64,000 nucleotides of DNA from CBDDFQ01 sp965227035. GTDB taxonomy: Bacteria; Pseudomonadota; Gammaproteobacteria; Burkholderiales; Burkholderiaceae_C. A model generated the notes under the pieces. That model did no database searches and was not told where the DNA came from. It saw only the letters and a program-made list of their open reading frames with translations. A program made the position numbers and the translations under genes. Below are positions 24,636 to 34,270 of this stretch, piece by piece (positions within the stretch are counted from its first letter, which is position 1; every line of letters begins with the position of its first letter). The stretch is from contig OZ245724.1 in NCBI GenBank assembly GCA_965227035.1, positions 248,001-312,000 of the forward strand, in the 5' to 3' direction.

Positions 24636-25541
24636 TCACTGCCCGGTGGGAACAACCTTGCGCAGCCATGCGTCCAGCACCGCAGTCGGGGGATAGTCGC
24701 TGCTTCCGAGCGATCGATTGATTTCCATGTGTCCACGCAAGCCCTTGCTGTCTACGGCGTACAGCTGCACTTCGGATCCTGCCTGCACCAGCGCCCGAGA
24801 CAGCGCTTCCGATTGCGCCGTGCCGTCGGCGCGGTCGATATGCACGATCAGAAACGTGGAAGCGTTGGGCGCGCCGGCTTGTAGCGTCGGCGACAAGACG
24901 CGCTGTCGCGCAGGATCGCTGCCGAACGCCTGCGCGTAGGTGTCACGCATGAGGCGTCCGGCTTGCGCGACTTGCTGCGGAACGTCGTAAGCGGCGCCGT
25001 CGAGCGCAACGATTCCGCGCAGATCTGAAAACGACATTCCCGATTCGGTCAAATATTTCGGATCGGTTCCGATCAGCGCGACCAGATGCGCGCCGGCGCT
25101 GTGTCCCATCAACACGATTCGAGTTGCATCGATGCCGAGTCGCGCTGCATTTGATTTCATCCACGCGAGCGACGCGGCCACGTCGCTCGCCTGCTGCTCT
25201 ACCGTCGCAGACGGAACCAGTCGGTAGTTGACCGATGCGAACGCGTAACCCATGCCGGTCAAATGTTCCACCTTCGCAGATCCGGTGGCATTTCGCTTGT
25301 CGCCGCGCTTCCATCCGCCGCCGTGAACGAAGACGATGAGAGGCACGGGTTTGGTGGAGGAGGGTTTCCAGAAGTCGAGCTTCTGAAGCGGGTCGCTTCC
25401 GTATGAATACTCGGTGCGTCCTGCGGATTTCGTGTCGGGTAGATCGACATCGGACGTTTGTGCGAAGACAGCCGACGAAGGCAATAGCGCGAGTGCCAAG
25501 ACCAGTGTGATCAACTGAGCTAATCGCGGCATATGCGGCAT
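24636..25541 (-). CDS. Secreted alpha/beta hydrolase (esterase/lipase-type)
   Basis: A 301-residue hydrolase of the hormone-sensitive-lipase/carboxylesterase type. The start at 25541 is chosen because GGAG lies six bases upstream; the product begins with a signal peptide (MPHMPRLAQLITLVLALALL, cleaved near VFAQ). The oxyanion motif HGGGW, the nucleophile motif GHSAGAH and a C-terminal histidine in LRGHMEI are present. It reads in the same direction as the cupin and CMD genes but is separated by 145 bases that include a strong palindrome, so it may be a separate unit. Confidence 0.86.
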   Translation of the reverse strand: MPHMPRLAQLITLVLALALLPSSAVFAQTSDVDLPDTKSAGRTEYSYGSDPLQKLDFWKPSSTKPVPLIVFVHGGGWKRGDKRNATGSAKVEHLTGMGYAFASVNYRLVPSATVEQQASDVAASLAWMKSNAARLGIDATRIVLMGHSAGAHLVALIGTDPKYLTESGMSFSDLRGIVALDGAAYDVPQQVAQAGRLMRDTYAQAFGSDPARQRVLSPTLQAGAPNASTFLIVHIDRADGTAQSEALSRALVQAGSEVQLYAVDSKGLRGHMEINRSLGSSDYPPTAVLDAWLRKVVPTGQ

Positions 25542-25586
25542 ATGGAACTCCGTGAGTTTCGGCAATTATGGAATCGGGGCAGTCGG

Positions 25587-25661
25587 TGGTCCCGCCGACA
25601 GGAATCGAACCTGTATTTCACGCTTAGGAGGCATGCGCACTATCCATTGTGCTACGGCGAG
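25587..25661 (-). tRNA. tRNA-Arg (anticodon CCT)
   Basis: On the minus strand a full cloverleaf can be folded: acceptor CTCGCCG with CGGCGGG (one G-T pair), D stem GCAC/GTGC, anticodon stem CATGC/GCGTG with loop CTCCTAA, and T stem ACAGG/CCTGT with loop TTCGATT. Discriminator A is followed by an encoded CCA. Length is 75 bases. The anticodon CCT reads AGG codons. Confidence 0.95.
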
Positions 25662-25750
25662 ATGTCTTCGGAAGCGCAGATCGGCTTCGTCATGACGGCG
25701 TCGCGAGGGACGCACGGCATTGTAATTGGCGCGGGTTCGACCGCCTGGCG

Positions 25751-28700
25751 TCAGTCGTACTGGAGCGTGTAGATCAAATCTACGGCGCTTTGCTGACCGG
25801 CCTGTCCGCGCAAGGTGATGCGCTGCGTTAGGTCGTAGAACACGAACAGAGTGCCCAACGCTCCTGACAAGCTGCGTTCGTACGCGGCATAGAAGTTTCG
25901 CGAGAAGCGTTTGCCTAGCGTGACTGCACCACCGGATGCAGTGCCGTCGGAAGTCGAAGTAGAAGATCCACGGAACGAAAGTTCGTCTAGCCCGAACGCC
26001 GACGCGATGCCACCCGACGTGGCCGAGTTTTTGCTGCCCAGCAGTGCGACAGCTGCCTGCTGCAGCAAGGCGGCTTCCGCGCCGCCGCTAGCCGACGCAC
26101 GGCCCACCACGAGCCACGACAAGGTTTCCGCATCGGTGAGCGCTGGAGACGAGTACAGGCGCACGCGAGGCAGCAGCGCAGTGCCGGTGATCTGCACGCC
26201 CACTCGCTGGGTCATGTTGGGCCTGATCGCCAGAATGTCGAGCGACGGATTGGTGGGTGACCCGGTGAATCGGATCACGCCGGTTTCCACATCGAGCCGC
26301 TGACCGTAAGCGCGGTATTCGCCGCCGAAAGTTTGCACCGTGCCGGTGATGCGCGGGCTGCCGAGCGATGTGCCTGCAATCTCCAGCGTGCCGCGGGCGC
26401 GCGTATCGATGCCCTTGCCCGTGATCCGGAAGTCTCGCCCCAGATCGATCTTCACGTTCAGATCGATGGTGCGCGTGGATTCCGGTGCAGGGACGTCGGC
26501 GGTCTTGGCTGGCGCATCCTTGCCGGCAGCGACGGTGTTCGCCGTTCGAACTACGACGTCGTCGCCCAACGCAGGCGTGTCTTCCGCGGGCAGGATGATT
26601 CGTGCCTGATCGACAGTGAGTTGTCCGCGCACCATGGCGGCCTGCGCATCGACACGGCCATCGATGGTGCCCGACACGGTGAGTTCTCGATCCGATCTGA
26701 TGCTCGCATGCAGCTTGGCGAGCGTAGCTTGCAGTTGCACTTGAGGTTTGCCATCGACCCATCCGGCCTGGCCTGTGGCGGTGAGCTTGCCGCCGGTGCC
26801 CTTAGGGCCGCCGCCCTCCAGACTGAATTCCTCGATGCGCATGCGGGTGCCGTCGAGCGTGGCTCGCAGCCGCCCGTTGGTGAGCTCGATGCCATCCACG
26901 ATAGAGCGCAACGCGAGATCGTCGGCCTGCAGTGTTCCACCGAGTTGCGGTGCGGAACGTGTGCCGGCCACGGTCACGTTCGCAAGCAGCGATCCGCGCA
27001 GACGCCATCCCGGCGGAGCGAGTTGCGACCAGATGCCGACACGCGGAAGCTGCGCTTTCAGATCGCCTTCGAGCGGTGCGTCTGCAGGCCATTGCCAACC
27101 GGTTTCCAGATGCGCCAATCGGGTCGCCAGATGCCCACTTGCCGATCCCGCACGTTCCGAATCCCAGAGCAGGTCTGCCTGCACACGCTCGCCGTTGCTG
27201 GTGACCGTCACCTTCGCCTGCTTGACGCCTGCTACGACGCGGGTCGATCCGCCATCGACGTTCTCGGCCAGCATCGAAATATCTCCGCCGGTACGCGCCA
27301 GCGATGCGGTGATCTGCATCGAGTTTCCGAGCGACACATCCCATTGCCCGCCGAAGATCAGGTCGCCGGTGATGCCGAGTTTGGAATCGCCGGGTTTCTG
27401 GAAGAGCTCTATCCACGCAAGCGGAAGACCGTCGATATGTCCGGCAGTCTTGAGCGATCCGGCGCCGTACGCGATCGGCTCCCATCGAATCAAAGCCGGC
27501 GCGGCATTGGCGCTCGGCGCGAAAAGTTGTGCCTTGCCCGACGACACTTCGAGGGTGCCTGCGTTCCATCTGAACGCGGTCGGCGCCGCGTCTTTTGCAA
27601 CCCGCCATGTGCCCGCGTTCAGCGCAGGATCCTGCAAGGTCAGGCCCAGCGTCGACACCTCGCCTTGCCAACCGCCCACTACTTCGCCCGCCTTGAAGGC
27701 GGTATCGACGGTGAGCTTGCGAGCACCTTGTTGCGCTTCGCCTTTCAGCGCGAATCGCATGTCGGCGAGCGTTCCATTGGCGTCGAGCGAAACGTTACGA
27801 AGCCGGGTCGCTACGTCGCTCAGTAGAACGTCGAGCGATTGCACATTCGCTTTGGCCACGATGGCAGGGTTTCGCCAGCCGCCTTGCCATTGGCCGTCGA
27901 CGCTGGCGTTTCCTTTGAACGCAGACGCCTGCAGTTTGGCAATCTCGGGAATGCCTGCAATGCCCGGCAACTTCTGAAGCCACGCGATCGCAGTGCCGAT
28001 GTCGGTGGCGCGCAGGTCGGCCTTGCCTGCGCCGGTGCTTGCGCGCAAATCGCCATCGACTCGCGCGCTGATGCCCGGTGCGCTCAGGCTGAGTTGTGCG
28101 GATCCGCCGCGCTGAGATGGCTGCACTTCGGCGCGACCTTCGAGGCGTGCATCGTCGGTAGTGACCAGCAGCCTGGATAGTGTGAGCGTGCCGGTCGAGC
28201 GGCTCACCGGTTCGCCGCGCCACTGCCCGTTCGCGATGATTTCTTTCAAGCGAATATCTGCCAGCAATCCTTTGCGCGCGACAGCTCGAGTGCCGCTGTT
28301 CGATTTCAAACCCAGGTCGAACTTGATCGCGCCGTTCGCCGTGCCCGCACCTACCGTTTGCGCGTTCGCAGTGCCGGAAACCGAATCGCTCGCCAGGGTC
28401 GAGTAGAGCGATGCGGGATCGATGTTGCGCACGACTGCTTTCGCATCCCACGCAGCCTTCGACCATTGGCCAGAGAGCTGCATCTCACCCGACGACTGTG
28501 CATTCGAGGTCTTTGCGGTGAGCGATTCAATCGCCACGACTCCATCTCGCCACTGTCCTTGCGCGATCAGATCGGCCACCGGAAGACGCTGTTTGTCCCA
28601 AGGCCCTGCAATTGCATTTTTGATTTGCGCAGCGACGTTCCACACCTGGTCTGCGTTCGCGACCGGCTCGACTCGCACGTTGCCGGACAACTGGGTGCGA

Positions 28701-29596
28701 GGCGCGCTGGCGACGAATCCGGACACATCGAAATCGCGGAAATCGGCGTTGGCCTGAACAAGCGGTTGCGGGTCCCATGCCTTCACTCGGGCTTTCACGT
28801 CGGCGTGTGTCGAGTCTGCTGCGGTCGTCGTGTCGCGAACGGCGGCTTCGATGGAAAGATCGCGCAACGGGCCCTTGATGGTTGCGTTCACCGCCACGGT
28901 CACAGCTTGCCCACGCGGATTCGAAGCCGGCGTTTCCACCTGTCCGTTGATCGTTGCCGACAAAGGCAATTCGCCGCGCGCGCCCAGAGTGACTCGTGCA
29001 TCGTAGGTGCCGCGAGCGACCGTGATTCCCTTCAGATTGAGCGAATGCGCAAACGTTTGATACGCATAGCTCGCCGTGATGTTGGTTGCGACCGTGGGCG
29101 CTGCCGTTCCGCTGCGATAGCTGAAGGATCCCAGGTTCAAATCAGCGATGACCACGTCGATGGGCAATGCAATCGATGTGGGCGGAGGTGATCGCTGACC
29201 CGACGGCGGCTTCGAATCGATCAATTCGATAGACGCTGCCGAAAGACGATCCAGCTTGATGGTGCGATTGATCAGCGCCAGCGGCTGCCAGGACAGTTCG
29301 GCGTTTCGAACATGCACCCGGATTCCGTTTTGCTCCCACGTCAGATCGGCGACGGATCCACCGCCTCGCAGCGATCCGACAATGCCACTCGCCTGAATCG
29401 GCTGATAACGTGCCGCGAGATTGAGAGCGGTTTCCAGCGATCCTGCACTGCCCGACCACACCCAAGCGCCGCCGAACGCGATCAGGATCAGCACCGCGAT
29501 CGTCGCAAGAATCGCGAAGATCACCGACGAGAACGTCCACCGCGTCTGTGGCTTCGGTGACTTGGGGGTAGGAGTTGTATTGACTGGCGTGTTCAT
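25751..29596 (-). CDS. tamB: Translocation and assembly module protein TamB
   Basis: Very long bridge-like inner-membrane protein that spans the periplasm and works with TamA in outer-membrane protein assembly and lipid transport. The ATG at 29596 overlaps the last base of tamA and gives 1281 residues. One N-terminal membrane anchor (about 20-45) is followed by a long series of beta-rich repeats and the conserved C-terminal TamB (DUF490) domain, with the DLGRDFRITGKGIDTRARGTL-like stretch and a terminal YDLTQRITLRGQAG segment. Frame-open sequence upstream of 29596 belongs to tamA. Length is typical for beta-proteobacteria. Confidence 0.95.
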   Translation of the reverse strand: MNTPVNTTPTPKSPKPQTRWTFSSVIFAILATIAVLILIAFGGAWVWSGSAGSLETALNLAARYQPIQASGIVGSLRGGGSVADLTWEQNGIRVHVRNAELSWQPLALINRTIKLDRLSAASIELIDSKPPSGQRSPPPTSIALPIDVVIADLNLGSFSYRSGTAAPTVATNITASYAYQTFAHSLNLKGITVARGTYDARVTLGARGELPLSATINGQVETPASNPRGQAVTVAVNATIKGPLRDLSIEAAVRDTTTAADSTHADVKARVKAWDPQPLVQANADFRDFDVSGFVASAPRTQLSGNVRVEPVANADQVWNVAAQIKNAIAGPWDKQRLPVADLIAQGQWRDGVVAIESLTAKTSNAQSSGEMQLSGQWSKAAWDAKAVVRNIDPASLYSTLASDSVSGTANAQTVGAGTANGAIKFDLGLKSNSGTRAVARKGLLADIRLKEIIANGQWRGEPVSRSTGTLTLSRLLVTTDDARLEGRAEVQPSQRGGSAQLSLSAPGISARVDGDLRASTGAGKADLRATDIGTAIAWLQKLPGIAGIPEIAKLQASAFKGNASVDGQWQGGWRNPAIVAKANVQSLDVLLSDVATRLRNVSLDANGTLADMRFALKGEAQQGARKLTVDTAFKAGEVVGGWQGEVSTLGLTLQDPALNAGTWRVAKDAAPTAFRWNAGTLEVSSGKAQLFAPSANAAPALIRWEPIAYGAGSLKTAGHIDGLPLAWIELFQKPGDSKLGITGDLIFGGQWDVSLGNSMQITASLARTGGDISMLAENVDGGSTRVVAGVKQAKVTVTSNGERVQADLLWDSERAGSASGHLATRLAHLETGWQWPADAPLEGDLKAQLPRVGIWSQLAPPGWRLRGSLLANVTVAGTRSAPQLGGTLQADDLALRSIVDGIELTNGRLRATLDGTRMRIEEFSLEGGGPKGTGGKLTATGQAGWVDGKPQVQLQATLAKLHASIRSDRELTVSGTIDGRVDAQAAMVRGQLTVDQARIILPAEDTPALGDDVVVRTANTVAAGKDAPAKTADVPAPESTRTIDLNVKIDLGRDFRITGKGIDTRARGTLEIAGTSLGSPRITGTVQTFGGEYRAYGQRLDVETGVIRFTGSPTNPSLDILAIRPNMTQRVGVQITGTALLPRVRLYSSPALTDAETLSWLVVGRASASGGAEAALLQQAAVALLGSKNSATSGGIASAFGLDELSFRGSSTSTSDGTASGGAVTLGKRFSRNFYAAYERSLSGALGTLFVFYDLTQRITLRGQAGQQSAVDLIYTLQYD

Positions 29597-31443
29597 CAGA
29601 AAACGAATCCCACGCTCAAGTGAAGGCGTACGGCTTTGGCCTGAATGCCGTAGGCCACATCCATTTGCAATGGCCCGATGGGGCTCTTCCATCGCGCGCC
29701 TGCGCCGACGCCCACCTTGAGCGACATGTCCTGCGGTTTGTCTGCGACCGAACCGGCGTCGACGAACAGCGTGGTTTCCCAATCGGTTGCGAGGCCGCCC
29801 GAGAAGATCGGGCGTTGCCATTCGACGCTGCCGTTGGTCATGTATCGACCGGGACCGATCACACCTCCGGCAAGCGGCACGCCGATATCGCGATAACCGT
29901 AGCCACGTACCGTGGTGTCGCCGCCGGTACGGAACAGCAGTGCTGACGGAACGCGCGCGTTGTTCGCTCCAATCACCGCGGCGCCTTCGGCACGCAATGC
30001 AATCCGCCCCGTTGTGGGACTTAGCGGAATGATGGTCAAACCTTTGGCGACGCCGCGAACGAAAGGCTGCTTCGATCCGCTGAGCGTGTAGCCGCCACCG
30101 CCTTCGAATCCGATGCCGTATCCGCGAGTGGGGAACGGCAGCGCGTCGTAGTAGCGACCGCTCCAGACGTAGTTGGCCGAGATCGCCTTGCCGTCGCCGG
30201 TGTCAGCCACCGCGATGCCGGGCACCGCGCTTTTCACGTTCGAGCTGTCGAACTGCGCGTAGATGTTGCGATCGATCTTGTCGCCGGCCTGGAATTGACC
30301 GAATCGGAGCTTGGCGGAATTGGTCACCAGTGTGTTGTCGTCGAGTCGCTCTATCCGGCCGAGTGCGTTCCAGCGCCAACCTTGCGGATCCGGAATCGCA
30401 GTCCACTCGGTTTGTGCGAATGGCGATTTCGATTCGATCTGAAGCTTGGTGACTGCGCGCCATCCGAGCCACGGCAAACGATGAATCGTGTGCTCTACCG
30501 ATGCGCGCGGTCCGGTATCGGTCGCATAGCCAAGGCCGAACACCACCTTCTTGAGCGGCGCTTCGCGGAGTTGCACCTGCACCGGAGCGGCATCGGGGTC
30601 TGCGTTCGGATCGACGTAGATGAACACCGAATCGAAGTAGCCGCTGGAGGCGAGTCGCTGCTGCGCTTCGAGGATCTTGTCCTGATCGTAAATATCGCCT
30701 TCGTACAGACGTGCGAGTCGCGGAACGATCAGCGGGTCGTATCGATCCACGCCGCGTACATCGAGCTTGCCGAGCTTGTACACACGACCCGAGTCGAGCT
30801 TCAGGCCCAGATGAGCCTGCTTTGTCTCGGCATCGATATCGGCCAGGCTGTTGTCTATTTTTCCGGCGGGGTAGCGCTTGGCGATGAGTTGCCGCAGCGC
30901 CTGATTTTTCGCCGAGTCCCAGGAGTCCTGCGTGAATCGCCGCCCTGCGGGAAGGCGCCAGTTGTTGCGGATGTCGTCTCGCTGACTCGATACACCGGCG
31001 TCGGTGGATGTCGCAATATCGCCGGTGAACTCGATCTTCACATCGGCAATACGTGTGAACTCGCCGGGATCGACGGCAATGACGATGCGCGGCCGGTTGG
31101 TCGGCGAGTTCGATCCGGTTGCAGCATCTCGCGTGATCAGGATTTTTGGATTGAAGTAGCCCAGCGTGCCGAGCAGATTGCGAACGTTCGCGTCGGCCAG
31201 TGACACAAGTCGCGAGAGTTCCGCATCGTCGAGATCGGTGACCGCGCGGTACCGCTGAAGCTCGATGAAGCTGGTGAGCATGCCGCGCACTTCGTCGGGC
31301 GCACGAATGTCGATATCGAATGCCGCCGGCGCGACGGCATTTGCGTTAGCCGAAGTGGCTGCGCTGCTATCGGCGTCCTGAGCTAGCGCCACCAGCGGAG
31401 CAAGCGGGGTCAGGAGAAGAATGAGTCGTGCGAACCATTTCAT
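29596..31443 (-). CDS. tamA: Outer-membrane assembly protein TamA (Omp85 family)
   Basis: Omp85-family barrel with N-terminal POTRA domains, partner of TamB. The 615-residue precursor starts at ATG 31443 with a signal peptide ending in LVALAQ. POTRA-like alpha/beta units occupy about 45-260 and the rest is a 16-strand barrel ending with the terminal phenylalanine of outer-membrane barrels (SVGFVF). The Omp85 L6-type motif VRGYGYRD is visible. The start shares one base with the stop of the VWA gene; a GTG at 31446 is an alternative. The tamA-tamB overlap (TGATG) suggests coupled translation. Confidence 0.95.
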   Translation of the reverse strand: MKWFARLILLLTPLAPLVALAQDADSSAATSANANAVAPAAFDIDIRAPDEVRGMLTSFIELQRYRAVTDLDDAELSRLVSLADANVRNLLGTLGYFNPKILITRDAATGSNSPTNRPRIVIAVDPGEFTRIADVKIEFTGDIATSTDAGVSSQRDDIRNNWRLPAGRRFTQDSWDSAKNQALRQLIAKRYPAGKIDNSLADIDAETKQAHLGLKLDSGRVYKLGKLDVRGVDRYDPLIVPRLARLYEGDIYDQDKILEAQQRLASSGYFDSVFIYVDPNADPDAAPVQVQLREAPLKKVVFGLGYATDTGPRASVEHTIHRLPWLGWRAVTKLQIESKSPFAQTEWTAIPDPQGWRWNALGRIERLDDNTLVTNSAKLRFGQFQAGDKIDRNIYAQFDSSNVKSAVPGIAVADTGDGKAISANYVWSGRYYDALPFPTRGYGIGFEGGGGYTLSGSKQPFVRGVAKGLTIIPLSPTTGRIALRAEGAAVIGANNARVPSALLFRTGGDTTVRGYGYRDIGVPLAGGVIGPGRYMTNGSVEWQRPIFSGGLATDWETTLFVDAGSVADKPQDMSLKVGVGAGARWKSPIGPLQMDVAYGIQAKAVRLHLSVGFVF

Positions 31444-32633
31444 CACTTAGACAACATCCGCATGGCTTCTTCGAGCCCTTTGAGCGTCAGCGGGTACATG
31501 CGCTGGCTCATGATCTGCTGGATCACGGAAATGCTCTGGCGGTATTGCCAGACGCCTTGCGGCTCCGGATTGATCCAGGCGAATTTGGGGAAGGCATGTG
31601 TGAGCCGTTGCAGCCATTCGGCGCCGGCTTCTTCGTTGCTGTACTCGACGCTTCCGCCGGGCTGCAGGATTTCGTACGGACTCATCGTGGCGTCGCCGAC
31701 GAAGATGAGTTTGTAGTCCTTGTTGTATTTGCGGATGATGTCCCAGGTCGCGAACTTTTCGGCGTAGCGGCGACGATTGTTCTTCCACATGAAGTCGTAC
31801 ACGCAGTTGTGGAAGTAATAGAACTCGAGGTGCTTGAACTCGGTCTTGGTTGCCGAGAACAACTCCTCCACACGCTGGATGTGATCGTCCATGGTGCCGC
31901 CCACGTCCATCAACAGCAGCACCTTCACGTTGTTGTGGCGCTCGGGAATCATCTTGATATCGAGATAGCCCGCGTTGGCAGCAGTCGCGCGAATCGTATC
32001 GGGCAAATCGAGCTCGTAGTCGTTGCCTTCCCGCGCGAATTTGCGCAGTCGACGCAGCGCCATCTTGATATTGCGGGTGCCGAGTTCCTGCGAGTCGTCG
32101 TAGTCTCTGTACGCACGCTGATCCCAAACCTTCACCGCGCCCTTGCCGCGATTTTTATCCTGCCCGATTCGAATTCCGCGCGGATTGAATCCGTTCGCGC
32201 CGAAGGGCGATGTGCCGCCGGTGCCTATCCATTTGTTGCCGCCCTCATGACGTTCCTTCTGCTCTTCGAAACGCTTTTTCAGCGTCTCCATGAGCTCGTC
32301 CCAGCCCATCGTTTCGATCTTCGCTTTCTCTTCCGGACTCAATTCGAGTTCTAGGTTTTTGCGAAGCCATTCGAGCGGCACGTCTTTCGTGAAATCGGCA
32401 ATCTGCTCCACGCCCTTGAAATACGAGGCAAACGCGCGATCGAACTTGTCGTAGTGCTTTTCGTCCTTCACCAGCGTTGTGCGGCTGAGGTAGTAAAAGT
32501 CGTCGATGCTGCAGGCGCCATCGGAATCGGGTCCCACTACATCGGACTTCAGCGCTTCGAGCAGGGTCAGATACTCCTTGACCGAAACCGGCAGCTTGGC
32601 GTCACGCAAGGTGTAGAAAAAATCGTTGAGCAT
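31443..32633 (-). CDS. VWA-domain (CoxE-like) protein
   Basis: A 396-residue cytoplasmic protein. The N-terminal half is helical and charged; a glycine-rich linker (about 131-165) leads to a von Willebrand A domain with a metal-site motif DVGGT (Asp243-Thr247) close to the standard DxSxS. Proteins of this kind accompany MoxR-type AAA ATPases and together are thought to act as cofactor- or metal-insertion chaperones; the MoxR partner is two genes away (33340-34182) on the same strand. The target enzyme is unknown. The overlap with tamA is one base. Confidence 0.88.
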   Translation of the reverse strand: MLNDFFYTLRDAKLPVSVKEYLTLLEALKSDVVGPDSDGACSIDDFYYLSRTTLVKDEKHYDKFDRAFASYFKGVEQIADFTKDVPLEWLRKNLELELSPEEKAKIETMGWDELMETLKKRFEEQKERHEGGNKWIGTGGTSPFGANGFNPRGIRIGQDKNRGKGAVKVWDQRAYRDYDDSQELGTRNIKMALRRLRKFAREGNDYELDLPDTIRATAANAGYLDIKMIPERHNNVKVLLLMDVGGTMDDHIQRVEELFSATKTEFKHLEFYYFHNCVYDFMWKNNRRRYAEKFATWDIIRKYNKDYKLIFVGDATMSPYEILQPGGSVEYSNEEAGAEWLQRLTHAFPKFAWINPEPQGVWQYRQSISVIQQIMSQRMYPLTLKGLEEAMRMLSK

Positions 32634-32658
32634 CGGCGTCGAAAAAATCGGTTGATCT

Positions 32659-33270
32659 TCAGCCGCCCGACGAACGGCGCGGCTTGGTCAGAAGAAATTG
32701 CAGATGCGCCTTCACAGTCGGCCATTCGCTGTCGATGATGCTGAACACCACGGTATCGCGCTTCGTGCCGTTCGGCGCGATCTGATGATTTCGCAGCACG
32801 CCGTCTTGTTTGGCACCTAATCGCGCGATGGCGGCGCGGCTGTCGAAGTTGAACCAGTGGGTGCGAAATTCCACCGCGATGCAGTTCAGCTTTTCGAACG
32901 CGTGAGTCAGCATGATCAGCTTGGCTTCGGTGTTGATACCGGTGCGTTGCGCGCTCTTGCTGTACCAGGTGTGGCCAATTTCGAGTCGGCGATTCTTTTC
33001 GTCGACATTGAAAAATCGGGTCGAGCCCACGACCTTCCCGTCGGTCTTTCTACGAATCACGAAGGGCATTGCGCCGTGATCGCGCTTCATGGCCAGCGCG
33101 CTGTCGAGCCATGCATCGATCGAATCGGGTGTCGCTACACCGGTGTACCAAAGCTTCCAGAGCTCGCCGTCGCTGGCAGCAGCGACCAGGTCGCCGCCAT
33201 GATCCGGCGTGAGCGGCTCGAGGACCGCATGATTTTGGCCGGTGAGTGTGACTGTATCTATGAACGGCAT
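32659..33270 (-). CDS. GNAT-family N-acetyltransferase (RimJ/RimL-like)
   Basis: A 203-residue acetyltransferase of the type that modifies protein N-termini or small amines. The fold marks seen are the IRRKTDGKVVGSTRF beta strand, the RLEIGHTWYSKSAQRTGINTEAK acetyl-CoA region (with the Q/RxxGxN/A-like loop as QRTGIN) and the FNFDSRAAIARLGAKQDGVLR C-terminal motif common to RimJ-like enzymes. It lies between the VWA and MoxR genes, an insertion that may reflect co-transcription more than function. Confidence 0.85.
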   Translation of the reverse strand: MPFIDTVTLTGQNHAVLEPLTPDHGGDLVAAASDGELWKLWYTGVATPDSIDAWLDSALAMKRDHGAMPFVIRRKTDGKVVGSTRFFNVDEKNRRLEIGHTWYSKSAQRTGINTEAKLIMLTHAFEKLNCIAVEFRTHWFNFDSRAAIARLGAKQDGVLRNHQIAPNGTKRDTVVFSIIDSEWPTVKAHLQFLLTKPRRSSGG

Positions 33271-33339
33271 GTCGATGACGGAGAGCTGGCCCGTTTTTCC
33301 TGTAAGAGAGAAATGGCAAGCCCTGGACTGCCACCGTTG

Positions 33340-34182
33340 TCAGCGATTATGGCGCTGCATGAACACGAGTTTTTCGAAGAGTGTTACATCCTGCTCATTC
33401 TTGAGAAGCGCGCCCACGAGTGGCGGCACCGAGACTTTCTCGTCGGCGCTTTGCAGCGCATCGGCCGATATGTCTTCGGCGACCAAAAGCTTGAGCCAGT
33501 CGAGCAGTTCGGAGGTCGATGGTTTCTTCTTCAATCCCGGCAGATTTCGAACCTCGTAGAAGGTCTTCATGGCTGCGGTGAGCAGCTGCTTTTTCAGATC
33601 GGGAAAGTGCACATCGACGATTTTTTGCATCGTCTCTGCATCGGGAAATTTGATGTAGTGGAAAAAGCAGCGGCGCAGGAACGCGTCCGGGAGTTCTTTC
33701 TCGTTGTTCGAGGTGATGAACACGACAGGGCGGTGTTTCGCACGAATCAGCTCGCGGGTTTCGTAGCAATAGAACTCCATCCGGTCGATTTCGCGCAGCA
33801 GGTCGTTCGGAAACTCGATATCGGCCTTGTCGATCTCGTCGATCAGCAAGGCGACCGGCTCATCGGCGGTGAAAGCCTGCCAGAGCACGCCCTTCACGAT
33901 GTAGTTCTGGATGTCCTTGACCTTTTCGTCCCCGAGCTGTGAATCGCGCAGTCGGCTGACCGCGTCGTACTCATATAGCCCTTGTTGGGCCTTGGTGCTG
34001 GACTTGATGTGCCATTGAAGCAACGGCAGCTTCAGCGCCGCTGCGACCTCTTCTGCCAGCATCGTTTTGCCGGTGCCCGGCTCGCCTTTTACGAGGAGAG
34101 GGCGCTTGAGGGTGATGGAGGCGTTCACGGCAAGCATCAGGTCTTGCGTGGCGACGTAATTCTGCGAACCTTGGAATTTCAT
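33340..34182 (-). CDS. MoxR-family AAA+ ATPase
   Basis: A 280-residue AAA+ ATPase with Walker A GEPGTGKT (residues 33-40), Walker B LLIDEID (112-118), sensor 1 around VFITSNNEKELPDAFLRRC and the arginine finger region. MoxR proteins work with VWA proteins as chaperones for metal- or cofactor-containing enzymes; the VWA partner is at 31443-32633. Divergent from the cytochrome c4 gene with 88 bases between the starts. Confidence 0.92.
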   Translation of the reverse strand: MKFQGSQNYVATQDLMLAVNASITLKRPLLVKGEPGTGKTMLAEEVAAALKLPLLQWHIKSSTKAQQGLYEYDAVSRLRDSQLGDEKVKDIQNYIVKGVLWQAFTADEPVALLIDEIDKADIEFPNDLLREIDRMEFYCYETRELIRAKHRPVVFITSNNEKELPDAFLRRCFFHYIKFPDAETMQKIVDVHFPDLKKQLLTAAMKTFYEVRNLPGLKKKPSTSELLDWLKLLVAEDISADALQSADEKVSVPPLVGALLKNEQDVTLFEKLVFMQRHNR

Positions 34183-34216
34183 GAAGATTGCCCGGCTAGC
34201 GGGAAGATGGGATGCA

Positions 34217-34235
34217 TATAATCAAAAGTTGATTA
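34217..34235 (+). promoter_or_regulatory. TATAAT box overlapped by a perfect palindrome upstream of cytochrome c4
   Basis: TATAAT (34217-34222) is a perfect -10 on the plus strand, about 49 bases before the cytochrome c4 ATG. It overlaps the palindrome TAATCAA-AAG-TTGATTA (34219-34235). The half-sites are oriented opposite to an FNR box. A repressor bound here would block the promoter. Confidence 0.45.
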
Positions 34236-34270
34236 CAAGTCTGAACTACCGCCAGATTGTGCGCGCAAAA

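Noticed and set aside
34219..34235. FNR or Anr box upstream of cytochrome c4
   Set aside because: The half-sites are inverted relative to TTGAT-N4-ATCAA and the spacer is three bases.
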